The notes under the pieces: generated by a model
What the model saw: only the letters and a program-made list of their open reading frames with translations
Told to the model about the DNA's origin: nothing
The model's database searches: none
Assembly: GCF_049676595.1 (NCBI RefSeq)
Contig: NZ_CP187259.1
Span: forward strand, 3,472,001-3,536,000
DNA length: 64,000 nt
Direction: 5' to 3'
Source: Methanocella_A sp049676595
GTDB taxonomy: Archaea; Halobacteriota; Methanocellia; Methanocellales; Methanocellaceae
Position numbers and translations under genes: made by a program
Shown: positions 17,110 through 25,495 of the stretch, piece after piece
Layout: the number at the start of each line of letters is the position of its first letter
Position numbering within the stretch: position 1 is the first letter of the stretch

Positions 17110-17910
17110 ATGGAGAAAGTTACTTTAACGCCTAACGGTGAGAAGTACCTCGTGCTCGAAGCAGAGTGCATCACCCCCGACCAGTTCGCGGGTAAGACTC
17201 TGGAAGAGATCGCTGACATGCAGGTGTGGGAGGGTAACACCACCCACCGCCTCGGCAAGTTCTTCGACATCAGCGGCACTACCGCCGCCAGTGCTGCGGA
17301 ACAGGCTATCGTTATCAACGGCAGCGTGCCCAGGGTCAAGTACATTGGCAGTAAGATGACTGCCGGCGCCATCCTTTGCAAGGGTGACGTGGACATGTAC
17401 ACCGGTGCCTGGATGAAGGGTGGCAGCATCCTCGTCAAGGGCAACGCAGACGCGTTCTGCGGCATCCAGATGGAAGGCGGCGATCTCGTGATAGAGGGTA
17501 ACGCCGGCAACTACCTGGGCGCAGCGTACCGTGGCGACTGGAGAGGCATGAAAGGCGGCAACATCCTGGTCAAGGGCAACGCCGGTTGCGACATCGGCGA
17601 ATACATGATCGGCGGCACGATCACGGTGCAAGGCAACGTCACTATCAACGCCGGCATTCACGCCGGCAGAGCAGTCGGCGCAAAAGAGCCCGGCGGCAAG
17701 ATCGTGATCCACGGCAACGCCGAAAGCAGAGTAGGCGCCCAGATGACCCGCGGCACCATCTACGTCCTCGGAACCATCGGCACCATGATGCCAGGCTTCG
17801 CCCTGAAATCAACGGAAGAAGTAGACCTGGATGGCAAAAAGATGCCGTTCAAGGTATACGCCGGTGACCGCGCAGAAGCCGGAAAAGGCACCCTCTACGT
17901 GAAAGCCTGA
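17110..17910 (+). CDS. fwdC: Formylmethanofuran dehydrogenase subunit C
   Basis: Structural subunit of 266 residues with a glutamate-synthase alpha C-terminal-like fold. The sequence shows the expected array of short beta-helix repeats, each with a Gly-Asn-Ala/Val core (VKGNADAFCG, IEGNAGNYLG, VKGNAGCDIG, VQGNVTINAG, IHGNAESRVG). It is the last recognisable gene of the ten-gene energy operon; the stop is followed by an A-rich stretch, a TATA box and the palindrome at 17937-17961. FwdC packs against FwdA and FwdB in known structures. Confidence 0.94.
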   Translation: MEKVTLTPNGEKYLVLEAECITPDQFAGKTLEEIADMQVWEGNTTHRLGKFFDISGTTAASAAEQAIVINGSVPRVKYIGSKMTAGAILCKGDVDMYTGAWMKGGSILVKGNADAFCGIQMEGGDLVIEGNAGNYLGAAYRGDWRGMKGGNILVKGNAGCDIGEYMIGGTITVQGNVTINAGIHAGRAVGAKEPGGKIVIHGNAESRVGAQMTRGTIYVLGTIGTMMPGFALKSTEEVDLDGKKMPFKVYAGDRAEAGKGTLYVKA

Positions 17911-17936
17911 AACCCCAAAAAAGTTATATAACACAT

Positions 17937-17961
17937 CGAACATCTCTTAATGAGATGTTCG
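17937..17961. promoter_or_regulatory. 25-bp palindrome at the start site of the following gene
   Basis: CGAACATCTC and GAGATGTTCG form a perfect 10-bp inverted repeat around a five-base centre. A TATA-like TTATATAA lies just upstream (about 17923-17930), which places the palindrome over the expected transcription start of the gene at 18003. It may be an operator, or the terminator hairpin of the fwd operon; it lacks a following T-run, which favours an operator. Confidence 0.5.
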
Positions 17962-18002
17962 ACTCTATTATTTTAAGAGATAATTTTTCAGAGGAAAACA
18001 TC

Positions 18003-18368
18003 ATGCCGTGGTATAATGTTTTGTTAAACTCCACTATCTCTACCACTCGTTATCTCAACGATAACTATTCCAACGTGGAATTCAAAGTGATCGGGCAGGA
18101 AGAGAAGAACGGCCACATTTACCGCATCTCTGAATTCATCATAGGCAACAAGATCATCGTCCACTCCACGGTGGACATGGACGTCGCCGAAAACCCATCT
18201 AAATTCGTGGAGATTATGAGGGAGCAGATAACCCCCATCGGCGACGCGCTGCGGGATAACAAGTACATTGTCGAAAGAGAAATCCTGCACCACGACGCTA
18301 CGTCTAAGGTTTATGTCATGAAGGGAGATGTAAACCTTAAAATCACGGAAAAATACTACAATATGTAA
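18003..18368 (+). CDS. Conserved-looking hypothetical protein, 121 residues
   Basis: I do not recognise this family. The ATG at 18003 is chosen because an AGAGGA site lies nine bases upstream; an in-frame ATG at 17955 lies within the palindrome. The protein is soluble, with no membrane segment or cysteine cluster; alternating hydrophobic stretches (FKVIGQ, IYRISEFIIGNKIIVHST) suggest a beta-rich fold with helices, possibly ligand binding. It has its own promoter with a palindromic operator-like site, directly after the methanogenesis operon, so a regulated accessory role is possible, but that is inference. Confidence 0.65.
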   Translation: MPWYNVLLNSTISTTRYLNDNYSNVEFKVIGQEEKNGHIYRISEFIIGNKIIVHSTVDMDVAENPSKFVEIMREQITPIGDALRDNKYIVEREILHHDATSKVYVMKGDVNLKITEKYYNM

Positions 18369-18416
18369 GCTTTTCCGGCATATATACTATATTTTCATCA
18401 GGCGTACCCACGCCAT

Positions 18417-19181
18417 ATGCCCGATGTACTTTTACAGCTGCGGACTGGAGGAAGGTTCAAAGAATATATCCGAGCCTTCGATGTCGCCGAACGGTCGGGC
18501 TTCGACGGTGTCGAAATCGATACCAGGTCAATTGGTTCAGATGCTGAACGCATGCATCTTCTATCGCTTGAGCATGGCCTTCCTATCAAAAGCCTGATCG
18601 CCCAGAACCCGCTCCATTATTACCTCTTCGACAATAGCGGCGATTACGAGGTAATAGATGAGATCAAGCCGGAAGTAGTCGTATTCAAAACGCCAAGGGC
18701 ATCCCTGCTGCGGTGGCCGCTAAAAAAGTTATTTGCGGATCAGATCAGCAAGTACAGTGAACAACTGGGCAAACACCGGGTGGCCATTGAGAACACGCAA
18801 AGAAATACCGCCGGACTGAGTAAGCCGCTCTTCAACATCAAAGGTCTGCGTGACTTCGTTTACGAGCACGATATCTCGGTAAACTTTGACGTATCCGACT
18901 GTGCAGCCTCTGGCATGGACATACTTCTCTCCTGCGACATGCTGATCCCCAGAATAAAGAACGTCCACTTCAGCGACTACGGAGGCCACGCCTCAAAAGG
19001 GCACATATTCCCCGGCTTCGGCCTGCTGCCGCTCGGCCTGTTCCTCTCCAGGCTCCGGGAGTATAAATACAACGGGCTGATCACGCTCGAAGTAGATCCC
19101 AGAGATATGCCCTTCGATAGTGAAGACCATATCACGCTTTACAGCGAAATCATCGGGTTCATCAAGAGCTACTTCAAGTAG
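18417..19181 (+). CDS. Sugar phosphate isomerase/epimerase-like TIM barrel protein
   Basis: Protein of 254 residues of the xylose isomerase-like (AP endonuclease 2) TIM-barrel superfamily. Seen: the strand-helix start AFDVAERSGFDGVEIDTR, VAIENTQRN near residue 121 (a metal-ligand glutamate position), NVHFSDYGGHASKGH near residue 180, and GLITLEVDPRDM near residue 220. These Glu/Asp/His positions fit a divalent-metal site. The substrate is unknown. A TATA-like CATATATACTATA (about 18379-18391) lies 26-38 bp upstream, so the mRNA may have almost no leader. Confidence 0.78.
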   Translation: MPDVLLQLRTGGRFKEYIRAFDVAERSGFDGVEIDTRSIGSDAERMHLLSLEHGLPIKSLIAQNPLHYYLFDNSGDYEVIDEIKPEVVVFKTPRASLLRWPLKKLFADQISKYSEQLGKHRVAIENTQRNTAGLSKPLFNIKGLRDFVYEHDISVNFDVSDCAASGMDILLSCDMLIPRIKNVHFSDYGGHASKGHIFPGFGLLPLGLFLSRLREYKYNGLITLEVDPRDMPFDSEDHITLYSEIIGFIKSYFK

Positions 19182-19212
19182 CTACGTTGCTACTTGTGAT
19201 ACCAGTGGATAT

Positions 19213-21087
19213 CTACGCTTTTGCCTCATTTGAAGTATGCTCGACCGTACTATTACTTACCGGGAGCAGAATCACGAACCTGCACCCCCGGGTATAATCG
19301 CCGGACACTCTGTCCTCTACCCATATCCTGCCCCCGTAGTCGTCGATAAGCGTCCGAACCAGGTACAACCCTAGACCCTTTCCCGTCAGTTTCGACCTGT
19401 CCTGCACTGAGCGCTGGAGAATTGCTTTCTTTTTCTCGTCCGATATGCCAGGGCCATTATCCTCGATTTCAACCCGGCAAAACAACTGCTCCAGCTCTGC
19501 TGCCGGCTTAAGGTAGATATTGATGGTAATATCGCCTTGCGAATGCTTGATCGCGTTGCCCACAATGTTTACGAACACGTCCTTCAGCAACTCGTTAGCC
19601 TGCACTGTACAATGATAATCACTTGAAAATGTAATGCTGACATTCCTGCCTGGAACAGCTGAGAACTGCTCCTTCACCTCAGCCAGCATCCTGTTTACGT
19701 CTGTTAATATAGGCTTGAGGCCTCCACGCTTCTCTTTCTGCAGCTTCCTGACGCTGTTGATCAGACTTGAGCTGTTTTTTAGCGATTCGACAGCGCTGGC
19801 AATGAGTTGTAGATCAGCTCTCGATAGAGACCCGGTCGATTCTAGCTTGTCCGAGATGATCTCCAGAAACCCCAGCGAAGCCTGGTTCATGTTGTTGATA
19901 TCGTGGCCCATCAGATCCACGTAGAGCTCGGCATGGGCTTTCGCTTCCGACAGCGCAAGCTCTCCCTGCTTCCTCTCGGTCATGTCGACAGCAGTGACAA
20001 TGCCGGCGGGCTTGCCCAGGTACTCGATCTGGCCGGCGGTAAACTGTGCCCAGCGGGTTTCACCGGATTTTGAGATATATTGTATTTCATACTGGCTTGG
20101 TACTGGCTCTCCGCGCTGCCTCGCTAACCCATACTGCCTGACCATCTCCCTGTAGCGGGGATGCACCATTTCCCAGAACTGCTTCTGCACTATTTCCTCC
20201 TGGCTAAAGCCGGTGAACTGCGAAGCAGTCGGGTTAGCGTAGACGAGCCTCGTTCCCTGGTACATGAAGATCGCCGTGGGAGACAGCTCTGCCAGCACCC
20301 GAAACTTTTCTTCGCTCTCCTTCAGCGCCAGATCGGACTTCTTCCGCTCCGTAATGTCCAGGGCAGTAATCACGCCCGACATTCTACCCTTGTAGACTAC
20401 AGGCCCTATGCTCACATCGCACCACCTTTCCTCGCCGTCCTTCCTTACGAACTTCAGCTCGAAACGGGCGGGCAGGCTTTGACCGTGCAGCAGCAAATCC
20501 CCGTACTCCTTTACCTCTTTCCGAAAATCAGGGTGGATGATATCCCAGTAATACATGTCCTGAAGATCATCGGATGAATACCCGATCATTTCCAGTGCCT
20601 TCGGGTTGACATAGATAAACCGGTTATTCTGCACCAGCAAAACTGCAGCCAGAGCAGTTTCTGACAAAACTCTGAACAGCTCCTCATTTTCAGTCAGTGC
20701 ACTGATACTACGCTTGCGTTCGGTGATATCCGTGATGAAGGCAAAATAGATGGGGACCGGACTACCATCAGGCTGGTACCTGTGTATGATCAACTCCACT
20801 GGCAGATGAACTCTGTCGGACCTGACGATAGTTTCTTCCTGCCTGTGGGCTTCCCGACCCATATCCTGCTCATCCATGCCAGCCAGGATGTGAGCTTTAG
20901 ACTCCAGGGTCGTAAAATTACCGGGCCAGACCTCCCGCTCGACGAACTGCGGCCCGCGCCCTGTAAGCCGGTAGAACTGGGGATTAACAGTAATAATCTC
21001 CCCATCCCTCTGCCACGCGATAAAAGACACCATATCGTTCTTGATCGCTTCCGCAGCGAAAGTACCCAGTTCCGACAGGTCACGCAC
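19213..21087 (-). CDS. Multi-PAS sensor histidine kinase
   Basis: Cytosolic-looking kinase of 624 residues without membrane segments. Three PAS domains follow one another (about residues 15-125, 130-250 and 255-375), each ending in an ITERK-like connector. The dimerisation segment contains DLMGHDINNMNQ (phospho-acceptor His near residue 395), followed by a HATPase domain with N-box NIVGNAIKHS, G1 box EDNGPGIS and G2 box KGLGLYLV. The GHDINN form of the H-box is typical of many methanogen kinases. No response regulator is adjacent. The start appears to be a GTG. Signals are likely redox or small molecules, but the cofactor cannot be read. Confidence 0.88.
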   Translation of the reverse strand: MRDLSELGTFAAEAIKNDMVSFIAWQRDGEIITVNPQFYRLTGRGPQFVEREVWPGNFTTLESKAHILAGMDEQDMGREAHRQEETIVRSDRVHLPVELIIHRYQPDGSPVPIYFAFITDITERKRSISALTENEELFRVLSETALAAVLLVQNNRFIYVNPKALEMIGYSSDDLQDMYYWDIIHPDFRKEVKEYGDLLLHGQSLPARFELKFVRKDGEERWCDVSIGPVVYKGRMSGVITALDITERKKSDLALKESEEKFRVLAELSPTAIFMYQGTRLVYANPTASQFTGFSQEEIVQKQFWEMVHPRYREMVRQYGLARQRGEPVPSQYEIQYISKSGETRWAQFTAGQIEYLGKPAGIVTAVDMTERKQGELALSEAKAHAELYVDLMGHDINNMNQASLGFLEIISDKLESTGSLSRADLQLIASAVESLKNSSSLINSVRKLQKEKRGGLKPILTDVNRMLAEVKEQFSAVPGRNVSITFSSDYHCTVQANELLKDVFVNIVGNAIKHSQGDITINIYLKPAAELEQLFCRVEIEDNGPGISDEKKKAILQRSVQDRSKLTGKGLGLYLVRTLIDDYGGRIWVEDRVSGDYTRGCRFVILLPVSNSTVEHTSNEAKA

Positions 21088-21222
21088 CCTTCACACCAGT
21101 AAAGACTATACGTTTGTCTGTAAAAACGTTAGAAACGATAAAAAGCGAAATCAGTCATCTAAAGGCCATCGAAGAGATAAAAAAGTGGTAAAAAGCCAGC
21201 TTACGGAGCATAAATGAAAAAT

Positions 21223-22194
21223 TTAAACGCTGAGAACACTCTTACTGACTCCGTCGCTGAAATTCGCAATGATCTCCACCTTCGACGCCAGGCTTAAACC
21301 CCTGATCTTCAGCTTCGACCCCGCTTCATAGCCGAGCCCGGCCGGCGGGTCAAGCCTTACGTTCAGCCTGCTCTCATCGGCAACGCTCTGGTTAGTCGCC
21401 TCCCTGCCATCGACCAGAATCGTAAACGGCTTGCCCTTATCCAGATACCTGGCACCCGGACTACCCACCAGCTCGACACTCAAAGTACTGTTGCCCCCAC
21501 TTTCGTCTACTGTCGTGATAGCCACATAGTTAATCGAGGTAGGGTGGGGAATGATGCCCGCCCCGACACCTGCCACTGCAATCACCAAGGGAATTACCAA
21601 AACGACGAGCGTCAGAAGCCCCAGTATTTTCGCAGGAGAGCCGACATCTTTACCGAGCTTTCCCTGTTTATGATAGGCAGAGTAATATGCCGCTCCCGCT
21701 GCTACGGCCACGGCCGCCACAAACAAGAACAGCACCGCCAGCCAGGCATGGCCAACCACGGTATCAAGGTTCTGGGAGAAACTGTCAGTATATTCAGCCA
21801 CACTGGACAGCATCAGGTACGGGGGCATAGAAGTATACAGTAAATCGAATATGCTGGCAGGATCCTGCATCAGCAGCACCAGCGGCAGGATAAGGAGTAC
21901 AGCCATCGAACCCCCGGCAACAGCGCCGGAAATAAGCACATCGTTCTTCGTGTAGTTGAGGTTCAGGATCGACAGGACACCCGCCAGAGCCGCAAACACC
22001 AGGAAGATGGCCAGGCGCTGGAGGTCGAAGATGACGCTGCCCGTAGAGCCTGCATCAGGCAGGCCGGTCAGCGCGTCCCACAGGATAAACAAGATATTGG
22101 AAGCTATGACTGCAAACAGAGCGCACATAAGGCCGAGCATCACTGAAAGCAGTATCCTCAATAAGTGCATGAACGGCGTCTTCTTCGATGTCAA
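21223..22194 (-). CDS. Multi-pass membrane protein with C-terminal extracellular beta domain, unknown
   Basis: No family recognised. The first ~215 residues hold about five or six hydrophobic segments (for example VMLGLMCALFAVIASNILFI and LAVLFLFVAAVAVAAGAAYY); the last ~110 residues are hydrophilic with Val/Thr/Gly-rich strand-like sequence ending in a KVEIIANFSDG segment, probably outside the cell. The frame begins at a TTG; an ATG at 22170 is an alternative start. It lies in the same orientation as the sensor kinase, 135 bp upstream of it. Confidence 0.7.
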   Translation of the reverse strand: MTSKKTPFMHLLRILLSVMLGLMCALFAVIASNILFILWDALTGLPDAGSTGSVIFDLQRLAIFLVFAALAGVLSILNLNYTKNDVLISGAVAGGSMAVLLILPLVLLMQDPASIFDLLYTSMPPYLMLSSVAEYTDSFSQNLDTVVGHAWLAVLFLFVAAVAVAAGAAYYSAYHKQGKLGKDVGSPAKILGLLTLVVLVIPLVIAVAGVGAGIIPHPTSINYVAITTVDESGGNSTLSVELVGSPGARYLDKGKPFTILVDGREATNQSVADESRLNVRLDPPAGLGYEAGSKLKIRGLSLASKVEIIANFSDGVSKSVLSV

Positions 22195-22339
22195 ACGAAC
22201 ATACCTGCCTGGATAATAATTAGGCTATATCGTATAAAAATATGAGGCTTAAGTTTCAAGAAAAAGGGGGAATTGGCTGGATTGTTCTGGAATAATCCGC
22301 GCAATCCGGCCAGAGCTACAAAGTCCTTCGAATCATCGC

Positions 22340-23017
22340 TTACTTGGCCACAGCCACTTTCTCAAGGGCGGCGACCGTGGCTTCCAGCTTCTCCACCGGA
22401 ATGCCTGCGATGAGCTCGTCATCTTCGATCTTCGCGTTCTTCCTCGAGCCGTTACAGCCGAAGGAGGCGCAGATCTCCCCGGTCAGGATGGGCTCGGCGA
22501 CCGCGTCAGAGCAGACCGACTGGATGCCCGAGAAGTCGATGAAGTTGCGGCCCCCGCAACCGTAGATGTTCGCCTGCGCGATGCGCAGCAGCTGCTTTGG
22601 ATTACCGATGATGACCACGACGTCCGGCTGGAAGGTCGCCTTCTCCAGCGGCGCATAAACAGTGGCGAAGTGCTGCTCGTCAAGCCGGGGAACCTCATCG
22701 ACAGTACGCTTTGCCGCATTCTTCGTGCTGAACCGGCCCAGGCTGAAATAGAAGTCCCCGCTCTTGATGTTGGCCGGAGTATCCATTATGCCCAGCGCAC
22801 TGGCGCCGCCGGCACAGGCGTGCTTCTCCTTCGGGGCGTAGAACACTTCCCCTGCCCTGGCCTTCTGCACCATCTCGCAGTGCCTCACTTTCTCGCCCAG
22901 CTCCGGCATGCCCGCCGGGACCTCTTCCTTAGTGCGGACCAGCTTGACAGCCACAGGCGAGCCCTTCAGGGCCAGAATGGACTTGAGCTTAGATGAAAGT
23001 TCCTCGTAAGTACTCAT
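22340..23017 (-). CDS. DUF169 family protein
   Basis: Protein of 225 residues of the DUF169 family common in methanogens and other anaerobes. The signature SPVAVKLV near residue 20, the RHCEMVQKARAGEVFYA segment and several conserved cysteines (HACAGGASALG, NIYGCGG, CSDAVAEP, ICASFGCNGSRKNA) are visible. The cysteines suggest metal or cluster binding, but the family has no established function that I can name. The ATG at 23017 has a GAGG site. The gene stands alone between a membrane protein and repeat copy 2. Confidence 0.82.
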   Translation of the reverse strand: MSTYEELSSKLKSILALKGSPVAVKLVRTKEEVPAGMPELGEKVRHCEMVQKARAGEVFYAPKEKHACAGGASALGIMDTPANIKSGDFYFSLGRFSTKNAAKRTVDEVPRLDEQHFATVYAPLEKATFQPDVVVIIGNPKQLLRIAQANIYGCGGRNFIDFSGIQSVCSDAVAEPILTGEICASFGCNGSRKNAKIEDDELIAGIPVEKLEATVAALEKVAVAK

Positions 23018-23124
23018 GATCAGACCTCTTAACTAGAAATTAACGGCGTGAAATCATATATGCTTTGTGAATTTGAGCACAGAGCACGATTGACACGAGA
23101 ACCAAATAGCCCGGGCAATAACGA

Positions 23125-23881
23125 GCCACAGCGGCACGGCCCTTTATCCTGACAACTGGAGAGCAGAGGTTCTAACCACAGCGGCACGGCGACACAGAGA
23201 CAAATCGAGAAACTATGGCAGGATAGTTATTTAAACCACGGCGGCACGGTTCCTTACCCTGACTACTGGGGATCTGCTGTTCTTACCACGGCGGCACGGC
23301 GGCACGGAGACAAATCGAGAAACTATGGCAGGATGGTTAGTTGAACCACGGCGGCACGGCGGCACGGAGACAAATCGAGAAACTATGGCAGGATGGTTAG
23401 TTGAACCACGGCGGCACTGCGACACAGAGACAACCCGTACCCGAATAACAAGGCCTTCTTTTTAGATCCACAGCGGCACGGCGGGCTGACAGCACGGAGA
23501 CAAATAGGTTTTCCTTCCTTCATGTTATAGATGGAAAGCCTGGCTGAAACGATTGGACAGTAAGCTTATGGTTAATGCTCTGTCTTGGTGTCGCCGTGGA
23601 CATAAAAAGACTTCACTTATACTGGTTCACCCCTGTCTTGGTGTCGCCGTGCCGCCGTGGTTATAGTTACCACTAGCTTGTCATGGATCTCCCTGTCTTT
23701 GTGTCGCCGTGCCGCCGTGGTTAGAACATCTGTTTTCCAGATGTCGAGATAAGGAGCCGTGCCGCCGTGGTTCTATTTACCACTGGCTTGTAGTGGATCG
23801 CACTGTCTTGGTGTCGCCGTGCCGCCGTGGTTCACACATCTGATTTCCAGCTGTCAGAATAAGGAGCCGTGCCGCCGTGGT
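23125..23881. repeat. Palindromic multi-arm repeat element, CCACGGCGGCACGG family, copy 2
   Basis: The left arm (23125-23500) contains five to six CCACGGCGGCACGG-type words joined by spacers, including two nearly identical 60-bp units ending in GGATGGTTAGTTGAACCACGG. A core of about 120 bp (23460-23600) is clearly homologous to that of copy 1 (shared AATAGGTTTTCCTTC and GTAAGCTTATGGTTAATGCT words). The right arm repeats the words in reverse complement to 23881. It lies between DUF169 and fen, both on the minus strand, so it is transcribed or bypassed between same-direction genes. Confidence 0.9.
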
Positions 23882-23927
23882 GATAATCATAGCGCATGTT
23901 GTTGATATATTTTAACAATAGCGATAA

Positions 23928-24950
23928 TCAGAACCACGATGACAACGTCTTCTGCTTGGTGGTCTCAGACACGGCCGTGGTCAGCCGCTCCAGCACTTTG
24001 TCCACCCGGTCGACCGAAAAGCTGTGCTCCTCGCACAGGAACTGCTTTATCTTCTCCGGCTCGGGCTTGCCCCACTTCACCTGGTAGTTATCCGTCACGT
24101 CCGGGTGCAGGAAGAACGCCTTGATGGCCTCCCAGTTCTCGATGCTCTGGCCGAGCTCGTCGAGGATGGCGGGCATGTTGTCGCCATGCTTCTTCACCAA
24201 TTTGAGGGCGGTCTTGGGCCCGACCTTGAAGATGCCCGGGTTATAGTCGGTGCCCACGAGGATGGCCATGTCGATCAGCTCCTCCCGGGTGAGGCCGAGG
24301 GCTGCCAGCACTTCGGGCAGCTCGATGGTCTCCGGCTTGACGTCCATGTAGATGTTCTTCCGGGGCACCTTCCGCTTGCCGGTAATGGCGATGTTCCGGA
24401 CTACCCGGGGCGCTCCGAACAGCAGAGAATCGTAATCCTGGGAGCCCACATAGTCTGCCGCTCCCTTAGAAACCATGTAAGCGGCCTGCGCCTCTCCCTC
24501 AGAGGGAGCGACGATGTAAGGGATGCCCATGTAGCCGAGCAGCACTTTTGCATCGTCGACGATCTGCCGGTTGATGCTGGTGGAGGCCTGCGCGTACTTG
24601 TAAGCCTCGGCGCTGCCCGATGCCTTCGCCGCCTCGTACATCTGCCTCGCCGCCTCCCGGACCTCGGCCCGGGCCTTGATCGTCTCGGCCTTGAACGACG
24701 GCGGCTTGCCATCGAACACGAAGACAGGCTTCACCCCCTCCTCGATCAGGTTAGTGACCCGGTAGATGATGCCGGACAGGTGAGACGTCACATTACCCCG
24801 GTCGTCCGCGAGCGGAGCCCCGTCCTGCTGGCGGATGATGCTCAAAAACTGGTACAGGGTATTATAGGCGTCGACAGCCACCGTGCGGTTATTTAATTCT
24901 TTCAGCTCGATCTCCCTCGGCTCCACCAGGTCGCCCAAATCGACTCCCAT
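23928..24950 (-). CDS. fen: Flap endonuclease FEN-1
   Basis: Structure-specific nuclease that removes 5' flaps during Okazaki fragment maturation and repair. Metal-site residues are where expected: VDAYNTLYQF (Asp27), VFVFDGKPP (Asp80), APSEGEAQAAYM near residue 150, GSQDYDSLLFG near residue 173, and VGTDYNPGIFKVGPKTALK with the helix-hairpin-helix motif near residue 230. The C terminus QKTLSSWF is a PCNA-binding PIP box. The ATG at 24950 (340 residues) with a GGAGTGA site is preferred to a start seven codons upstream, since family members begin Met-Gly-Val. Confidence 0.96.
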   Translation of the reverse strand: MGVDLGDLVEPREIELKELNNRTVAVDAYNTLYQFLSIIRQQDGAPLADDRGNVTSHLSGIIYRVTNLIEEGVKPVFVFDGKPPSFKAETIKARAEVREAARQMYEAAKASGSAEAYKYAQASTSINRQIVDDAKVLLGYMGIPYIVAPSEGEAQAAYMVSKGAADYVGSQDYDSLLFGAPRVVRNIAITGKRKVPRKNIYMDVKPETIELPEVLAALGLTREELIDMAILVGTDYNPGIFKVGPKTALKLVKKHGDNMPAILDELGQSIENWEAIKAFFLHPDVTDNYQVKWGKPEPEKIKQFLCEEHSFSVDRVDKVLERLTTAVSETTKQKTLSSWF

Positions 24951-25022
24951 ACAAAAATCACTCCATACCACAAATGCGCCTAATAATAATATCTGTTTTG
25001 CCGGCCTGACATCATGGTAAAT

Positions 25023-25209
25023 TGAACCGCAAAGAAGCTAAGACGCAAAGTTACTTTTTGAACCGCAAAGACGCAAAGACGATTTTATAGTAGCTCCTTC
25101 GGAGCCGGATACGCATTAACCAGAAAGGCGCAGCTTAAGATTTAAAAAATCTTTGCGTCTTTGCTGCTTTGCGGTTCCAGTTCTTTGCGCCTTTGCGCCT
25201 TTGCGGTTA
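25023..25209. repeat. Palindromic element built of CGCAAAG words
   Basis: The left part carries GAACCGCAAAGAAGCTAAGA and GAACCGCAAAGACGCAAAGA; the right part (about 25145-25209) carries their complements (CTTTGCGTCTTTGC, GCTTTGCGGTTCC, CTTTGCGCCTTTGCGGTT). A 75-bp centre includes the small hairpin GGCTCCGAAGGAGC-like sequence near 25090-25106. It lies between the divergent fen and the secreted-protein gene. No coding frame is present. Confidence 0.8.
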
Positions 25210-25495
25210 TTACCTGCCCGACATGCATATGATATTATGCGACTGTACGGTGGTTCATGTTACCCCACAGTGTTGTTTGCGATCAAGGTTGACGGCCGTT
25301 TCAGCCCATTTTCAATGATTTAAATTATAATTTCAGTCAGTTATGGATTCAGAGCATTTTAACACCCTCTTTTGCAAATGTAAAGGCGATTTTGTGATAT
25401 TTGCTTCAATTAAGCCCTCTGAACATCTTTTTCAACTGACAACGTTTATCAGACCTCGACGGGATGTGGTGATCGAAGGAAAAGGGAGTGTAGTT

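Noticed and set aside
24024..24896. 290-codon open frame opposite fen
   Set aside because: Antisense to an intact FEN-1 with all catalytic motifs and a PIP box.
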